NCBI GenBank assembly: GCA_036278635.1
Contig: DASUKQ010000092.1
Coordinates: 1 to 16,379 of the forward strand
Source: 66-474 sp036278635
GTDB lineage: Bacteria > Pseudomonadota > Gammaproteobacteria > Xanthomonadales > Rhodanobacteraceae
Reading direction: 5' to 3'
Length of the DNA stretch: 16,379 nucleotides
Part shown: positions 1-7,201 of the stretch, piece by piece
Numbering within the stretch: position 1 is the stretch's first letter
How the letters are laid out: every line of letters begins with the position of its first letter
Translations under genes and position numbers: made by a program
Notes under the pieces: model-generated
Seen by the model: the letters and a program-made list of their open reading frames with translations, nothing else
Database searches by the model: none
What the model was told of the DNA's origin: nothing

Positions 1-364
1 GCTCCAGCGACCAACCCGGGAACGGCGCGGGCCACGCCATCGTTCCCCTATTCGGTCTTGCTTCGGGTGGGGTTTGCCGTGCCGGTCTGTTGCCAGACTC
101 GCGGTGGGCTCTTGCCCCACCGTTTCACCCTTGCCTGATCCATCTGCTCCCGCCCCGGCAGTGCTGGAGGCACTTGGGCGTACGCAAGCGCACGCCAAGT
201 GCACAGACTGTCGGGCGGGCGGTCGCAGATGGCCATCGGCGGTCTGCTCTCTGTTGCACTTTCCGTCGGCTCGCGCCGCCCAGGCGTTACCTGGCACCCT
301 GCCCTTCGAAGCCCGGACTTTCCTCGGCGTTCTTGCGAACGACGCGACTGTCCGGCCGACTCCG
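1..364 (-). ncRNA. rnpB: RNase P RNA component (bacterial type A), 3' end cut by the window
   Basis: This is the catalytic RNA of ribonuclease P, which removes 5' leaders from pre-tRNAs. Read on the minus strand, it has the conserved GAGGAAAGTCCGGGC core (about 325-311), then AGGGCAGGGTGCCAGGTAACGC downstream in two adjoining parts (about 305-283), and near the left edge the GGCAAACCCCACCCGAAGCAAG stretch with AATAGGGG (about 84-45). These match E. coli rnpB block by block. The 5' end is placed at about 364 by aligning GGCCGGACAGTCGCG with E. coli GACCAGACAGTCGCC, and a TACAAT -10 box lies 7 nt upstream. About the last 60 nt, including the final conserved ACAGAA region, lie outside the window. 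Short ORFs in this span are artefacts of the structured RNA. The position next to rsmI fits the gammaproteobacterial arrangement in which mraZ and the dcw cluster follow. Confidence 0.96.
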
Positions 365-370
365 ATTGCC

Positions 371-376
371 ATTGTA
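371..376 (-). promoter_or_regulatory. -10 box of the rnpB promoter
   Basis: The minus strand reads TACAAT here (5 of 6 to TATAAT), 7 nt before the predicted 5' end of RNase P RNA. No good -35 hexamer is visible at 16-18 nt upstream. That position falls inside the 7-nt repeat array (384-411), so the promoter and the repeat overlap. Confidence 0.6.
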
Positions 377-383
377 ATGGCCG

Positions 384-456
384 GGAATCGAGAATGGAGA
401 ATCAGGAATCGTCGAAGCGGCAGGTCGTGGTTTTCCGACTCCCGACTCCCGATCAC
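384..456. repeat. Inverted array of 7-nt repeats between rsmI and rnpB
   Basis: Four 7-nt units stand in tandem on the plus strand at 384-411: GGAATCG, AGAATGG, AGAATCA, GGAATCG. Three related units stand in the opposite orientation at 436-456: CGACTCC, CGACTCC, CGATCAC. A 24-nt loop (412-435) separates them. In minus-strand RNA, the rsmI sense, the two inner units pair over 14 consecutive positions, four of them G-U wobbles, and a third unit adds partial pairing. In plus-strand RNA those wobbles become A-C mismatches. The rsmI stop codon (455-453) lies in the outer unit. It may act as a transcript-end or stabilising hairpin; there is no U-tract, so it is not a classic intrinsic terminator. 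Confidence 0.6.
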
Positions 457-1277
457 TCGTACAAATCCTTGCGCGGCGCGCCGCTGATCGCGGCGGCGAG
501 TTTCGCGGCCTGCGCCGGCGGCAACTCGGCGCGCAACAGGGCATGCACGCGGCGGCCTTCGGCAAGCCTCGCGTCGGCGTCTTCGCCGCGCCCCGCGATG
601 ACCAGCACGCATTCACCCAGACGCTGCTCCGGGTCGTCGGAAACGCGTTCGGCAATGTCGCCGAGCGTCGCGCCAATGCAGGTTTCGTGCAATTTGGTCA
701 GTTCGCGCAGCAGGCGTGCTTCGCGCTCCGGACCGAAGATGCCGCGCAAGTCGTCGCAACATTCGACGATGCGGTGGGAGGATTCGTAAATCACCAGCGT
801 CCGCGGTTCGTCCGCGAGTTCCCGCAAACGCGCGCGCCGCGCGGCGGACTTCGCGGGAAGGAACCCTTCGAACACGAATCGGTCGCTGGGCAGCCCCGCA
901 ACCGACAGCGCCGCGATGGCCGCACAGGCGCCCGGCACGGGCGACACGTCGAGTCCCGCGTCCCGCGCGGCACGCACCAAACGAAAACCCGGATCGCTGA
1001 TGAGCGGCGTGCCGGCATCGGAAATCAGCGCAATGTCTTCGCCGGCCTGCAGCTTCGCGATCAACGAAGCGACCGCCGCGCGTTCGTTGTGTTCGTGCAA
1101 CGCGGTCATCGGCGTGGCGATGCCAAGGTGCTTGAGCAATGGCCGGCTGTGGCGGGTGTCCTCGGCGGCGATTATCGCCACGTCGCGCAGGACCTCGCCC
1201 GCACGCGTCGACACATCGCCAAGATTCCCGATTGGCGTGGCGACGACCCACAGGATTCCCGTCTTGCGCGTGTTCAT
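453..1277 (-). CDS. rsmI: 16S rRNA (cytidine1402-2'-O)-methyltransferase RsmI
   Basis: RsmI uses S-adenosylmethionine to 2'-O-methylate C1402 of 16S rRNA at the decoding centre. The 274-residue product has the full family signature: ATPIGNLGD at residues 13-21, AEDTRHS at 38-44, SDAGTPLISDPG at 86-97, the VPGACAAIAALSVAGLP block at 114-130, YESSHR at 164-169 and RELTKLHE at 191-198. These belong to the tetrapyrrole-methylase fold. The ATG at 1277 is chosen because MNTRKTGILWVVATPIGN matches the usual N-terminus; a further 25 in-frame codons upstream look like non-coding divergent promoter sequence. It diverges from lpoA, as in the E. coli yraL/yraM pair. The stop codon lies inside the 7-nt repeat array that separates it from rnpB. 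Confidence 0.96.
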   Translation of the reverse strand: MNTRKTGILWVVATPIGNLGDVSTRAGEVLRDVAIIAAEDTRHSRPLLKHLGIATPMTALHEHNERAAVASLIAKLQAGEDIALISDAGTPLISDPGFRLVRAARDAGLDVSPVPGACAAIAALSVAGLPSDRFVFEGFLPAKSAARRARLRELADEPRTLVIYESSHRIVECCDDLRGIFGPEREARLLRELTKLHETCIGATLGDIAERVSDDPEQRLGECVLVIAGRGEDADARLAEGRRVHALLRAELPPAQAAKLAAAISGAPRKDLYE

Positions 1278-1309
1278 GATGTGATCCCGAGTGTTGCGGC
1301 ACGATCCGT

Positions 1310-1315
1310 TATCAT
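1310..1315 (+). promoter_or_regulatory. Candidate -10 box for the lpoA operon
   Basis: TATCAT begins an 11-mer, TATCATCGCCG (1310-1320), that occurs identically at 11244-11254 in front of another plus-strand gene. It would give a leader of roughly 50 nt before the lpoA ATG. No convincing -35 box is visible. Assignment rests on position and on the second copy. Confidence 0.4.
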
Positions 1316-1372
1316 CGCCGAAAGCCATCATCACGGAAAAACAGGCGCGCAACGGGTGCGCATGGAAGAAGC

Positions 1373-3169
1373 ATGTCGAGGATCAGGTTCGTTGCGCACA
1401 TCGCCATCCTGCTTGCGATCCTGCTGCTCGCAGGCGGCTGCGCCACGCTCGGCCCGTCCCTGCCGGCAGCCAGCCCGCAGGCGCAGGCACAGTACGACCA
1501 CGCCCAGGACCTGTATCGGTCCGGTGATTTCCGCGCGGCGGCCGAGGCTTTCCTGGCCACCGCCCGCAGCGATCCCGCCATCCGCGACCGCGCGACCCTC
1601 GCCGCGGCCGCGAGCTACCGCTCGCTGGGCCAGATCAGGCAGGCCGCCACCCTGCTGCAGCGGATCGACCGCGGCAAGCTCGCGCCCGATGACGACGCGC
1701 GTTACCGCGTGCTGTCCGCCGAGGTGGCGCTGCAAGGCGGCCATGCGGGCGCTGCGCTGAAGCAACTCGCCGATCTCCCCACGCCGATGTCTCCCGGGGT
1801 CCACCAGCACGCGCTCGACGTCGAGGCGCGCGCGCAACTCGCCAATGGCAACCGCCTTGCGGCTGCACGCGCGCTGGTCCAACGTGACGCGTTGCTGCCG
1901 CCGGCTGCGCAAGCCGCGAATCGCCAGCAGGCCATCGCCATCCTGGCGGGGATGGGCAGCGACCGGCTGACGCCGTTGTATGCGTCGCTGGCGGACAACG
2001 ATCCGTTCAAGCCTTACGTTCGGCAGGCCCTGAGCCAGGCCGGCAAGGGCATGCCGCAGATCCTGCCGCGACCCAGCCAACCGGTCGGCACCCTGACCGG
2101 CGCCTCGGCGCCGCCCCAGGGTTACGCCATGCCTTCCAGGGTGGCGTTGCTGCTGCCTGCGACCGGCCCGGTGGCGGTGGCCGGAGCCGCCGTGCGCGAC
2201 GGATTCTTCACCGCGTATTTCCATACCCCCATCACCCGCGAGCAGCGACCCGCGATCAAGGTCTACGACACGGGTGGCACAGCCGACGGCGCGGTGGCCG
2301 CATACCGCCAGGCCGTCACGGACGGTGCCGCACTCGTGGTCGGGCCACTCGGGCGCGCCGCGGTGGCCGCGGTCTTTGCGCAACCTTCCCTGCCGGTGCC
2401 GGTGCTCGCGCTCAATCACGCCCAGGGCAACGTGCCGACCCCTGCCGGCAGCATTGAATTCGCGTTGCTGCCCGAGGCCGAAGGCGCGCAATTGGCCGCG
2501 CGCATGATCACGCTGGGCCTGCACGCGGCGATCGTGTTCCGGGGCGACAATGACACCTCTGCGCGTTCGTTCGACGCGTTCAAGGCCCAGTTCGAAAGCC
2601 TCGGCGGCCAGGTGGCCAACGATATCGTCCTGCCGGACGGCGGCGTGGACTTCTCAAGCCAGATCCAGGCTGCGCTCGCGGGATCGGGATCCGATTCGGG
2701 CATCGTGGCCCTGTTGCGCCCCGAGCCGGCGCGCCTGCTGCTGCCACAACTCAAGCTGGCGCGCTCGACGCTGCCGGTGTTCGCAACGTCCATGGTGTAC
2801 ACGGGCAACGAGGATCCGACCGCCGACGGCGACCTCGACGGCGTGCAGTTTTGCGACGAACCCTGGTTGTTCGACGCGCAAGCCGGTTTGCCCGACCATG
2901 CCACCCTGGCTTCGCAGCTCGCGACGGCCGACGGTCCCGCCGCGCGGCTGTTCGGTTTCGGCATGGACGCGTACACGCTGGTGCCCTACCTCGGGTGGCT
3001 GCGGACCCATCCCGGCAGCTACGTGCCCGGCGCCACCGGACAGCTGACCATGGACATGTTCGGGCACGTGCAGCGCACGCCGGTCTGGGTGCAGTTCCAG
3101 GGCGGCATCGCGCGCCCGGTGGGACTCGAAACGCAGCCCGCCACCGCCGCAGTCCCCGTGGAGCCATGA
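1373..3169 (+). CDS. lpoA: Penicillin-binding protein activator LpoA (LppC family lipoprotein)
   Basis: LpoA is an outer-membrane lipoprotein that reaches across the periplasm and stimulates the bifunctional peptidoglycan synthase PBP1a. The 598-residue product starts with a lipoprotein signal ending in the lipobox LAGGC, with Cys23 as the lipidated residue. An Ala-rich helical N-terminal half follows (about residues 35-240, TPR-like). A proline-rich linker leads to a C-terminal domain from about residue 253 (SRVALLLPATGPVAVAG), which has the periplasmic-binding-protein fold typical of LppC. Length is close to the E. coli protein (about 680), slightly shorter. The ATG at 1373 has GGAAGAAG just upstream. 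It heads an operon with yraN (ATGA overlap) and dolP. The neighbourhood matches E. coli yraM, which supports the call. Confidence 0.93.
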   Translation: MSRIRFVAHIAILLAILLLAGGCATLGPSLPAASPQAQAQYDHAQDLYRSGDFRAAAEAFLATARSDPAIRDRATLAAAASYRSLGQIRQAATLLQRIDRGKLAPDDDARYRVLSAEVALQGGHAGAALKQLADLPTPMSPGVHQHALDVEARAQLANGNRLAAARALVQRDALLPPAAQAANRQQAIAILAGMGSDRLTPLYASLADNDPFKPYVRQALSQAGKGMPQILPRPSQPVGTLTGASAPPQGYAMPSRVALLLPATGPVAVAGAAVRDGFFTAYFHTPITREQRPAIKVYDTGGTADGAVAAYRQAVTDGAALVVGPLGRAAVAAVFAQPSLPVPVLALNHAQGNVPTPAGSIEFALLPEAEGAQLAARMITLGLHAAIVFRGDNDTSARSFDAFKAQFESLGGQVANDIVLPDGGVDFSSQIQAALAGSGSDSGIVALLRPEPARLLLPQLKLARSTLPVFATSMVYTGNEDPTADGDLDGVQFCDEPWLFDAQAGLPDHATLASQLATADGPAARLFGFGMDAYTLVPYLGWLRTHPGSYVPGATGQLTMDMFGHVQRTPVWVQFQGGIARPVGLETQPATAAVPVEP

Positions 3170-3528
3170 ATCCAAACGGCGTCGGGGCGCGTTTCGAACA
3201 ACGCGCACTGGACGGACTGGAACGCGCGGGCCTGAAGCTGGTCGAACGCAATTATCGGACCCGCTTCGGAGAACTCGACCTGGTCATGCGCGACGGCGAT
3301 ACGCTGGTGTTCGTCGAAGTCCGCTATCGCCGCAATCCGGGGTTCGGCGGCGGCGCCGCTTCGGTGGGACCGTCCAAACGCGTGAAACTCACGCGCGCGG
3401 CGCAGGGCTTCTTGCAGTCCCACCCGCACTTCGCTGCCATGCCGTGCAGGTTCGATGTGGTAGCGTTCGATGGCGACGCCGACGCACCACGCCACGACTG
3501 GCAACGCGCCGCATTCGAAATCTGTTGA
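3166..3528 (+). CDS. yraN: YraN family protein (UPF0102), putative endonuclease-like fold
   Basis: The product has 120 residues and belongs to UPF0102. It carries the family core GELDLVMRDGDTLVFVEVRYR at residues 35-55 (Glu36, Asp38, Glu51 and Arg53 resemble the restriction-endonuclease-like acidic/basic active-site pattern), followed by CRFDVV at 93-98. The biochemical role is not well established; the fold suggests a nuclease or nucleic-acid-binding protein. The start codon overlaps the lpoA stop as ATGA, indicating translational coupling. The longer in-frame reading that begins inside lpoA is rejected because the family N-terminus starts near this ATG. In E. coli and Pseudomonas diaA follows; here the next gene is dolP, 13 nt downstream. 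Confidence 0.93.
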   Translation: MNPNGVGARFEQRALDGLERAGLKLVERNYRTRFGELDLVMRDGDTLVFVEVRYRRNPGFGGGAASVGPSKRVKLTRAAQGFLQSHPHFAAMPCRFDVVAFDGDADAPRHDWQRAAFEIC

Positions 3529-3541
3529 TGGAAACGAAATC

Positions 3542-4087
3542 ATGCGCAGAACGATCGTCCTCGCCACCGCCCTCACCCTTTGCTGCGTGCTGGCCGCGTG
3601 CAGCGTGTTCACGCCGCGCCGCGGGTTCAACCGCGTGCTCAACGACCGCAACGTCCAGATCACCGCGCAACGCGCGCTGGACAACGACCCCGAACTCGGC
3701 GGTCGCGCCCACATCGGCACCAACGTCTACAACGGCGTGCTGCTGCTGATCGGCGAAGCCAGCACGGAGGAGGTCAAGCAGCGCGCCGAGGCCGACGTGA
3801 CGGGATACGAAGGCGTCCAGCGCGTCGTCAACCTGATCGACGTGATGCCGCTGCAGTCGGTCGGTCGTGGCGCGATGGATGCTGCGCTCACCGCGCGCGT
3901 CAAGACCGCGCTGCTCCACGTCGACCTGCCGGGATTCGACCCGGGCCGCGTCCAGATCTCCACCGCGCACGGCAACGTCTATCTCATGGGATTGCTCAGC
4001 CACAAGGAAGCCGATGCCGTCGTCGACGTGGCGCGCAATGTGGCGGGCGTCAACAAGGTGGTGCAGGTTTTCGAGTACACCGACTGA
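3542..4087 (+). CDS. dolP: BON-domain outer-membrane lipoprotein (DolP/YraP-like)
   Basis: DolP (YraP) is a lipoprotein with two BON domains that binds anionic phospholipid and supports outer-membrane integrity. The 181-residue product has a lipoprotein signal peptide ending in VLAAC with Cys20 as the lipidation site. BON domain 1 spans about residues 36-103 (ending GVQRVVNLIDV) and BON domain 2 about 112-179 (VQISTAHGNVYLMGLLSHKEADAVV, then AGVNKVVQVFEY). The length is close to the E. coli protein (about 190). The ATG at 3542 is chosen because it puts the signal peptide at the N-terminus; GGAAA lies upstream. A further 24 in-frame codons overlap yraN and look like read-through. It ends 16 nt before the convergent glycosyltransferase gene, with no obvious terminator between them. 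Confidence 0.9.
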   Translation: MRRTIVLATALTLCCVLAACSVFTPRRGFNRVLNDRNVQITAQRALDNDPELGGRAHIGTNVYNGVLLLIGEASTEEVKQRAEADVTGYEGVQRVVNLIDVMPLQSVGRGAMDAALTARVKTALLHVDLPGFDPGRVQISTAHGNVYLMGLLSHKEADAVVDVARNVAGVNKVVQVFEYTD

Positions 4088-4103
4088 CAGGCGATCTCCA
4101 GGC

Positions 4104-5033
4104 TCAGGCGTCTTCGGGGGGCGCCGTGGTCTGCCCCTGGAACCCCGCGCGCAGGCCCGCCAGCATGCAGCGCAGGTTGGCGCGGCGCGGCGGCACCAGC
4201 AGCGAAAAGATCAGCAACTTGGCCACAAGCCGCGGCAGGTCCTGAAAGATCCAGCGCTTCGGCGTGTACGCGCGGTGGTACAGCAGGACCCGGTTGCGCA
4301 TCATGTAGAACAGCCGCCGTGGCGTGTGCACGATGATGCCGCGCGGCAAGCCCGGCACACGCTGCCGCTCGGCGCCGTGGTGGTGCAGCATCCGCGCCGC
4401 GCACACCCCGAACAACACGTGGCCCTGCGCCAGGGCGCGAAAACACCACTCCAGGTCCACGTTGTCGATGAACAGCCCCTCGTCCATGTCGCCCACGGCG
4501 TCCAGTGCCGCAAGCGGGATCAGGCAACCGGACGTGATCAGGAAATCGCAAGCCACGGCATCGCAATCCCCTTGGCAATGCACCATGCGATTGAATGGAA
4601 AACGGATCCGCACGAAAGGGGCATCCGACCCCTCGCGTGGGTCGCGAAAGCGCGGACCGACCGCCGCCACCCGGGCGCCCCGGGACAGGCGATCCAGTGC
4701 CGCCTTGAGGGCGTCCACCATGCCGGCGTCGGGAACGCTGTCCTGGTCCATCAGCAAGACGTGGGAAACCCCCGGTAGCGTCCGCGCGTGCGCGATGCCG
4801 ATGTTCAGCGCCGCCGCGAGCCCCCGGTTTTCCGGCAACGGCAGCAGGGCGACCCGGGAATACGCGACGCACAGGTCGCGCACGGCGTGGCCCGGACTGG
4901 CATTGTCCACCACCACCACGCTTCCGGCCTGCGCCGCGAGCGCCTCCAGCAGCCTCGCCAGCACGGCAGGATCCGGATGATGGGTGACCACCACCGCACA
5001 CACGCCCGCGCCTCGCGCAGGCGCCTCAGGCAC
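4104..5033 (-). CDS. Family 2 glycosyltransferase, rhamnosyltransferase-like
   Basis: This is a GT-A fold glycosyltransferase resembling RfbF-type rhamnosyltransferases of O-antigen or other surface polysaccharide assembly, acting at the cytoplasmic face. Visible motifs (numbering from the GTG at 5033): VCAVVVTHHPDP near residue 11, VVVVDNASPG near 41, PENRGLAAALNIGIAHA near 67, the metal-binding DQD in LLMDQDSVP near 97, and FIDNVDLEWCFRALAQG near 188, where this family places its acceptor and catalytic acids. A hydrophobic stretch near the C-terminus may contact the membrane. The start is uncertain. The frame stays open to a TTG at 5141 (345 residues), but those 36 extra residues do not look like this family and neither start has a clear ribosome-binding site. 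It lies 3' of the oxygenase gene on the same strand, so the two are probably co-transcribed. Donor and acceptor cannot be deduced. Confidence 0.85.
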   Translation of the reverse strand: MPEAPARGAGVCAVVVTHHPDPAVLARLLEALAAQAGSVVVVDNASPGHAVRDLCVAYSRVALLPLPENRGLAAALNIGIAHARTLPGVSHVLLMDQDSVPDAGMVDALKAALDRLSRGARVAAVGPRFRDPREGSDAPFVRIRFPFNRMVHCQGDCDAVACDFLITSGCLIPLAALDAVGDMDEGLFIDNVDLEWCFRALAQGHVLFGVCAARMLHHHGAERQRVPGLPRGIIVHTPRRLFYMMRNRVLLYHRAYTPKRWIFQDLPRLVAKLLIFSLLVPPRRANLRCMLAGLRAGFQGQTTAPPEDA

Positions 5034-5174
5034 GTTGCACCGGTGCGGCCCGGTCGCGGCCACCGACGCCGATGCACGCGAACATGTGGGGGGACTGCAG
5101 CATGGCGCGACATTGTCGCTGCGCGGGTGGATCAGGTCCAACCCAACGGGAACCGGTTCGATTGGAGCCCGCCG

Positions 5175-5975
5175 CTAATCGTCGCGCCGTTTGAGCGAAT
5201 GGATGATCCGCTTCGCCTGCAACTGGACCTTGTGCCGGACCCTGCGGATCCTGTCGTCCGTGAACGTCTCGGACGGCCGTTCCACGAAATTCGTCATCCG
5301 TGTTTTCCCGAACAGGACCCCCGCGTCCGGTCTGGCCGGCGTGTAGTAATAGAGGGCAATCGATTTGCGGAACGTCCCTTCCGGGCACCGAAGGGGATCG
5401 GGGTGTCCGTGGTAGGAAACGTCGTTCGTCTCGAACAGCAAGGCATTGCCGATGTTCGGAGACATCGAAAAAATCCGGCGTTTTGCGTCCGCGCTCCAAA
5501 GCTCGATGTTGCCGTTCCAGTCGTCCTGCCACGCCTCGTTGAGGTAGACGAGGAGGTTCAGCCTTCGATGCATGGACAGGCCGCCATGCCAGTTGAAGTC
5601 GGTGTGTACTTTCAGATACCCGTTCCGGCCGATGGCGTGGATTCCGCCGCCACGCAGTTCCGGGTCCGGGTGCAGGTTCGCGATGCCGCTGATCCCGGAC
5701 AATATGTCCAGGAACGCGGGGGAATTCAGGCTGGCGATGAAATCCCTGGTTTGCTCCGGCATCTCCCCGAGCGCGGACAACCTGTATTTCCTGTTCGACG
5801 CGTAAAAATCGGCTTCCCGCGGAATGTGATCCAGATGGTGTTCGACTTCGCTGGCAACCATTGAAACCAGCGCAGGATCGAACAGGCTTCCCACCGATGC
5901 ATAGCCATAGGGCTTCCGGTCCCCGAACTCCATCGCCATGGCACGAATTTTCTCGGGCGAAACCTCGACGTCCAT
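5175..5975 (-). CDS. 2-oxoglutarate/Fe(II)-dependent oxygenase
   Basis: The 266-residue product has the facial triad of the 2OG-Fe(II) oxygenase superfamily (prolyl-4-hydroxylase-like, PF13640 type). His124 and Asp126 are in KVHTDFNWH, the distal His is 189 (or 191) in SYHGHPDPL, and Arg203 in TFRKSIALYYYTP is the likely 2-oxoglutarate-binding residue. The double-stranded beta-helix pattern runs from about residue 108 to 215. A strongly basic C-terminal tail follows (RIRRVRHKV to SLKRRDD). The ATG at 5975 has AGGA 7 nt upstream, a clear ribosome-binding site, so the longer open frame upstream is rejected. Sampled 60-nt lines have about 55-60% GC, lower than the neighbours. With a glycosyltransferase 3' and an epimerase-like gene 5', a role in hydroxylating a surface sugar or an acyl substituent is plausible but unproven. 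Confidence 0.85.
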   Translation of the reverse strand: MDVEVSPEKIRAMAMEFGDRKPYGYASVGSLFDPALVSMVASEVEHHLDHIPREADFYASNRKYRLSALGEMPEQTRDFIASLNSPAFLDILSGISGIANLHPDPELRGGGIHAIGRNGYLKVHTDFNWHGGLSMHRRLNLLVYLNEAWQDDWNGNIELWSADAKRRIFSMSPNIGNALLFETNDVSYHGHPDPLRCPEGTFRKSIALYYYTPARPDAGVLFGKTRMTNFVERPSETFTDDRIRRVRHKVQLQAKRIIHSLKRRDD

Positions 5976-6118
5976 GATGTTCCTGCGGATCCGGAAAAGA
6001 CGGTGGCCAGGCGCGCGGTCGGGATGCGGGTCGCGTAGTTGCTCCCGACGCGCCTGCCCGATGCGCATTGTAATCCCGGCTTCGGCTCCGCCCGGGCCGT
6101 TCCGTGGAGCACAGGGAC

Positions 6119-6979
6119 TCAACGTGGAATCGGTCCGTCCCAGCAGTCCCGGTCCGGCGCAAACCCGCGCGGACGGACCCCCAGCAAGCGCTCCAACTCG
6201 GTATTGTCGGCGACGAGGTCCTGCTCCAGCCGCAGCAGTGGACCGCGCCACGCCGGCAGCAGGCGCGCAGCCAGATGCAGCATCGGAGCCGGAATCGGCA
6301 GCGGGCACGTGCGTACCGGCAGGCTCGCACGCACGCGCTCGAACATCTCCCCAGCCGGGAGGCGTTCGCCTCCACCGATCGCGACCACGCGGCCCGCAGC
6401 GTCGCCATCGAGCGCGCGGAGCGCCGCGGCAGCAACGTCCGCGGCATGCACGGGTTGCCGCAAACCCGATCCCGCCGGCAATCCGAACACCCGCCAGCGC
6501 ACCGCGCGGCGCGCCAGCGGCGTGAGGCTGCGGTCGCGCGCGGCGCCGTAGATGAGCGTCGGCCTGAGGATCATCCAGGCGACGCCGCGTTCCCCGCACG
6601 CGCGCGCGAGCGCGGCTTCGCCCGTGCGCAATCGCAACGACACGGCGCGCTCTGCGGCCACCGGCGACGCCTGCTTGCTCTCCGCGCTCATGGAACTGGT
6701 TGCGACGACCCGCGCAAGACGCGGCGCCCCTCCGGCAGCGATCCACGTTGCCAACGCGTCGAGTGGCGCAAACGAACAGATCGACTCGGCATCCTCCGCT
6801 TCCACGGGCGGTTGCGGCAGCGCACCCTGCAACCACGTCACGCCCGTTGTTGCCGGTTGCGGAGTGCGCGACAACGCCAGCACGCGCGCGTCCTGGCGTG
6901 CGAGCTCCGGCAGCAGGAAGACCCCGATCTGGCTGCTGGCGCCCGCAACCAGCACCGTGCCCGTCCGCCAGTCACCCAT
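6119..6979 (-). CDS. NAD-dependent epimerase/dehydratase family protein (atypical extended SDR)
   Basis: A Rossmann-fold protein of 286 residues from the ATG at 6979. The nucleotide-binding loop is VLVAGASSQIG at residues 9-19, a variant of GxxGxxG with Ser in place of the middle Gly. A typical LRPTLIYG strand lies at 138-145 and RQPVHAADVAAAAL at 174-187, as in nucleotide-sugar epimerases. The usual catalytic Tyr-x-x-x-Lys is not visible after SSMSAES (95-101): the equivalent region reads ERAVSLRLRTGEAAL. It may therefore be a non-catalytic or differently acting SDR. An in-frame ATG at 7069 would add 30 residues, but the Rossmann start makes 6979 more natural. It precedes the oxygenase by 143 nt on the same strand. 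The substrate cannot be assigned. Confidence 0.82.
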   Translation of the reverse strand: MGDWRTGTVLVAGASSQIGVFLLPELARQDARVLALSRTPQPATTGVTWLQGALPQPPVEAEDAESICSFAPLDALATWIAAGGAPRLARVVATSSMSAESKQASPVAAERAVSLRLRTGEAALARACGERGVAWMILRPTLIYGAARDRSLTPLARRAVRWRVFGLPAGSGLRQPVHAADVAAAALRALDGDAAGRVVAIGGGERLPAGEMFERVRASLPVRTCPLPIPAPMLHLAARLLPAWRGPLLRLEQDLVADNTELERLLGVRPRGFAPDRDCWDGPIPR

Positions 6980-7145
6980 GTCGTGATTTTCGCGCACGAT
7001 CCCACCGAAGCGGCTGTTGTGGAAAGCCAGGGCGAAGGCGGGCGTTTGCGCGATGCCGGCGGCATCCATGCCCGGTTGAGCGCCCGGCCAAACATGGCCG
7101 GTCCGTCGCCCGCGCCACGGATGGTTGCTCGCCGTCGCACCAAAG

Positions 7146-7151
7146 CTTATA
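7146..7151 (-). promoter_or_regulatory. Candidate -10 box for the epimerase-oxygenase-glycosyltransferase genes
   Basis: The minus strand reads TATAAG (5 of 6 to TATAAT) in the gap between the TPR gene (ends 7202) and the epimerase (starts 6979). The -35 region is poor (ACGGTC at a 17-nt spacing). The leader to the ATG at 6979 would be about 160 nt. The rest of the 7070-7201 gap holds nothing else I recognise. Confidence 0.4.
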
Positions 7152-7201
7152 CCGGGCAGCCACTGTCCGACCGTGTGGACCGCGGGTGCCAGACGCAGCG
7201 A

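Noticed and set aside
48..789. Small open frames on both strands over the rnpB region
   Set aside because: The sequence is RNase P RNA by direct match of its conserved core; the frames are accidental.
543..1760. Plus-strand 405-codon open frame
   Set aside because: It is antisense to rsmI and runs into lpoA in another frame; the translation has no family motif and reflects high-GC codon bias.
1331..2524. Minus-strand 397-codon open frame
   Set aside because: It lies antisense to lpoA, whose lipobox and LppC domain are clear; its product is Arg/Gly/His-rich without recognisable motifs.
5976..6118. Possible terminator or promoter in the epimerase-oxygenase gap (CCCGG...CCGGG dyad; TACAAT at 6072-6067 on the minus strand)
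   Set aside because: The dyad has no U-tract, and the -10-like box has no -35 partner; neither is strong enough to list.
5175..6836. 553-codon reading of the oxygenase frame as a fusion protein
   Set aside because: The N-terminal half is antisense-frame noise over the epimerase gene; the ATG at 5975 has a strong ribosome-binding site and starts the conserved domain.
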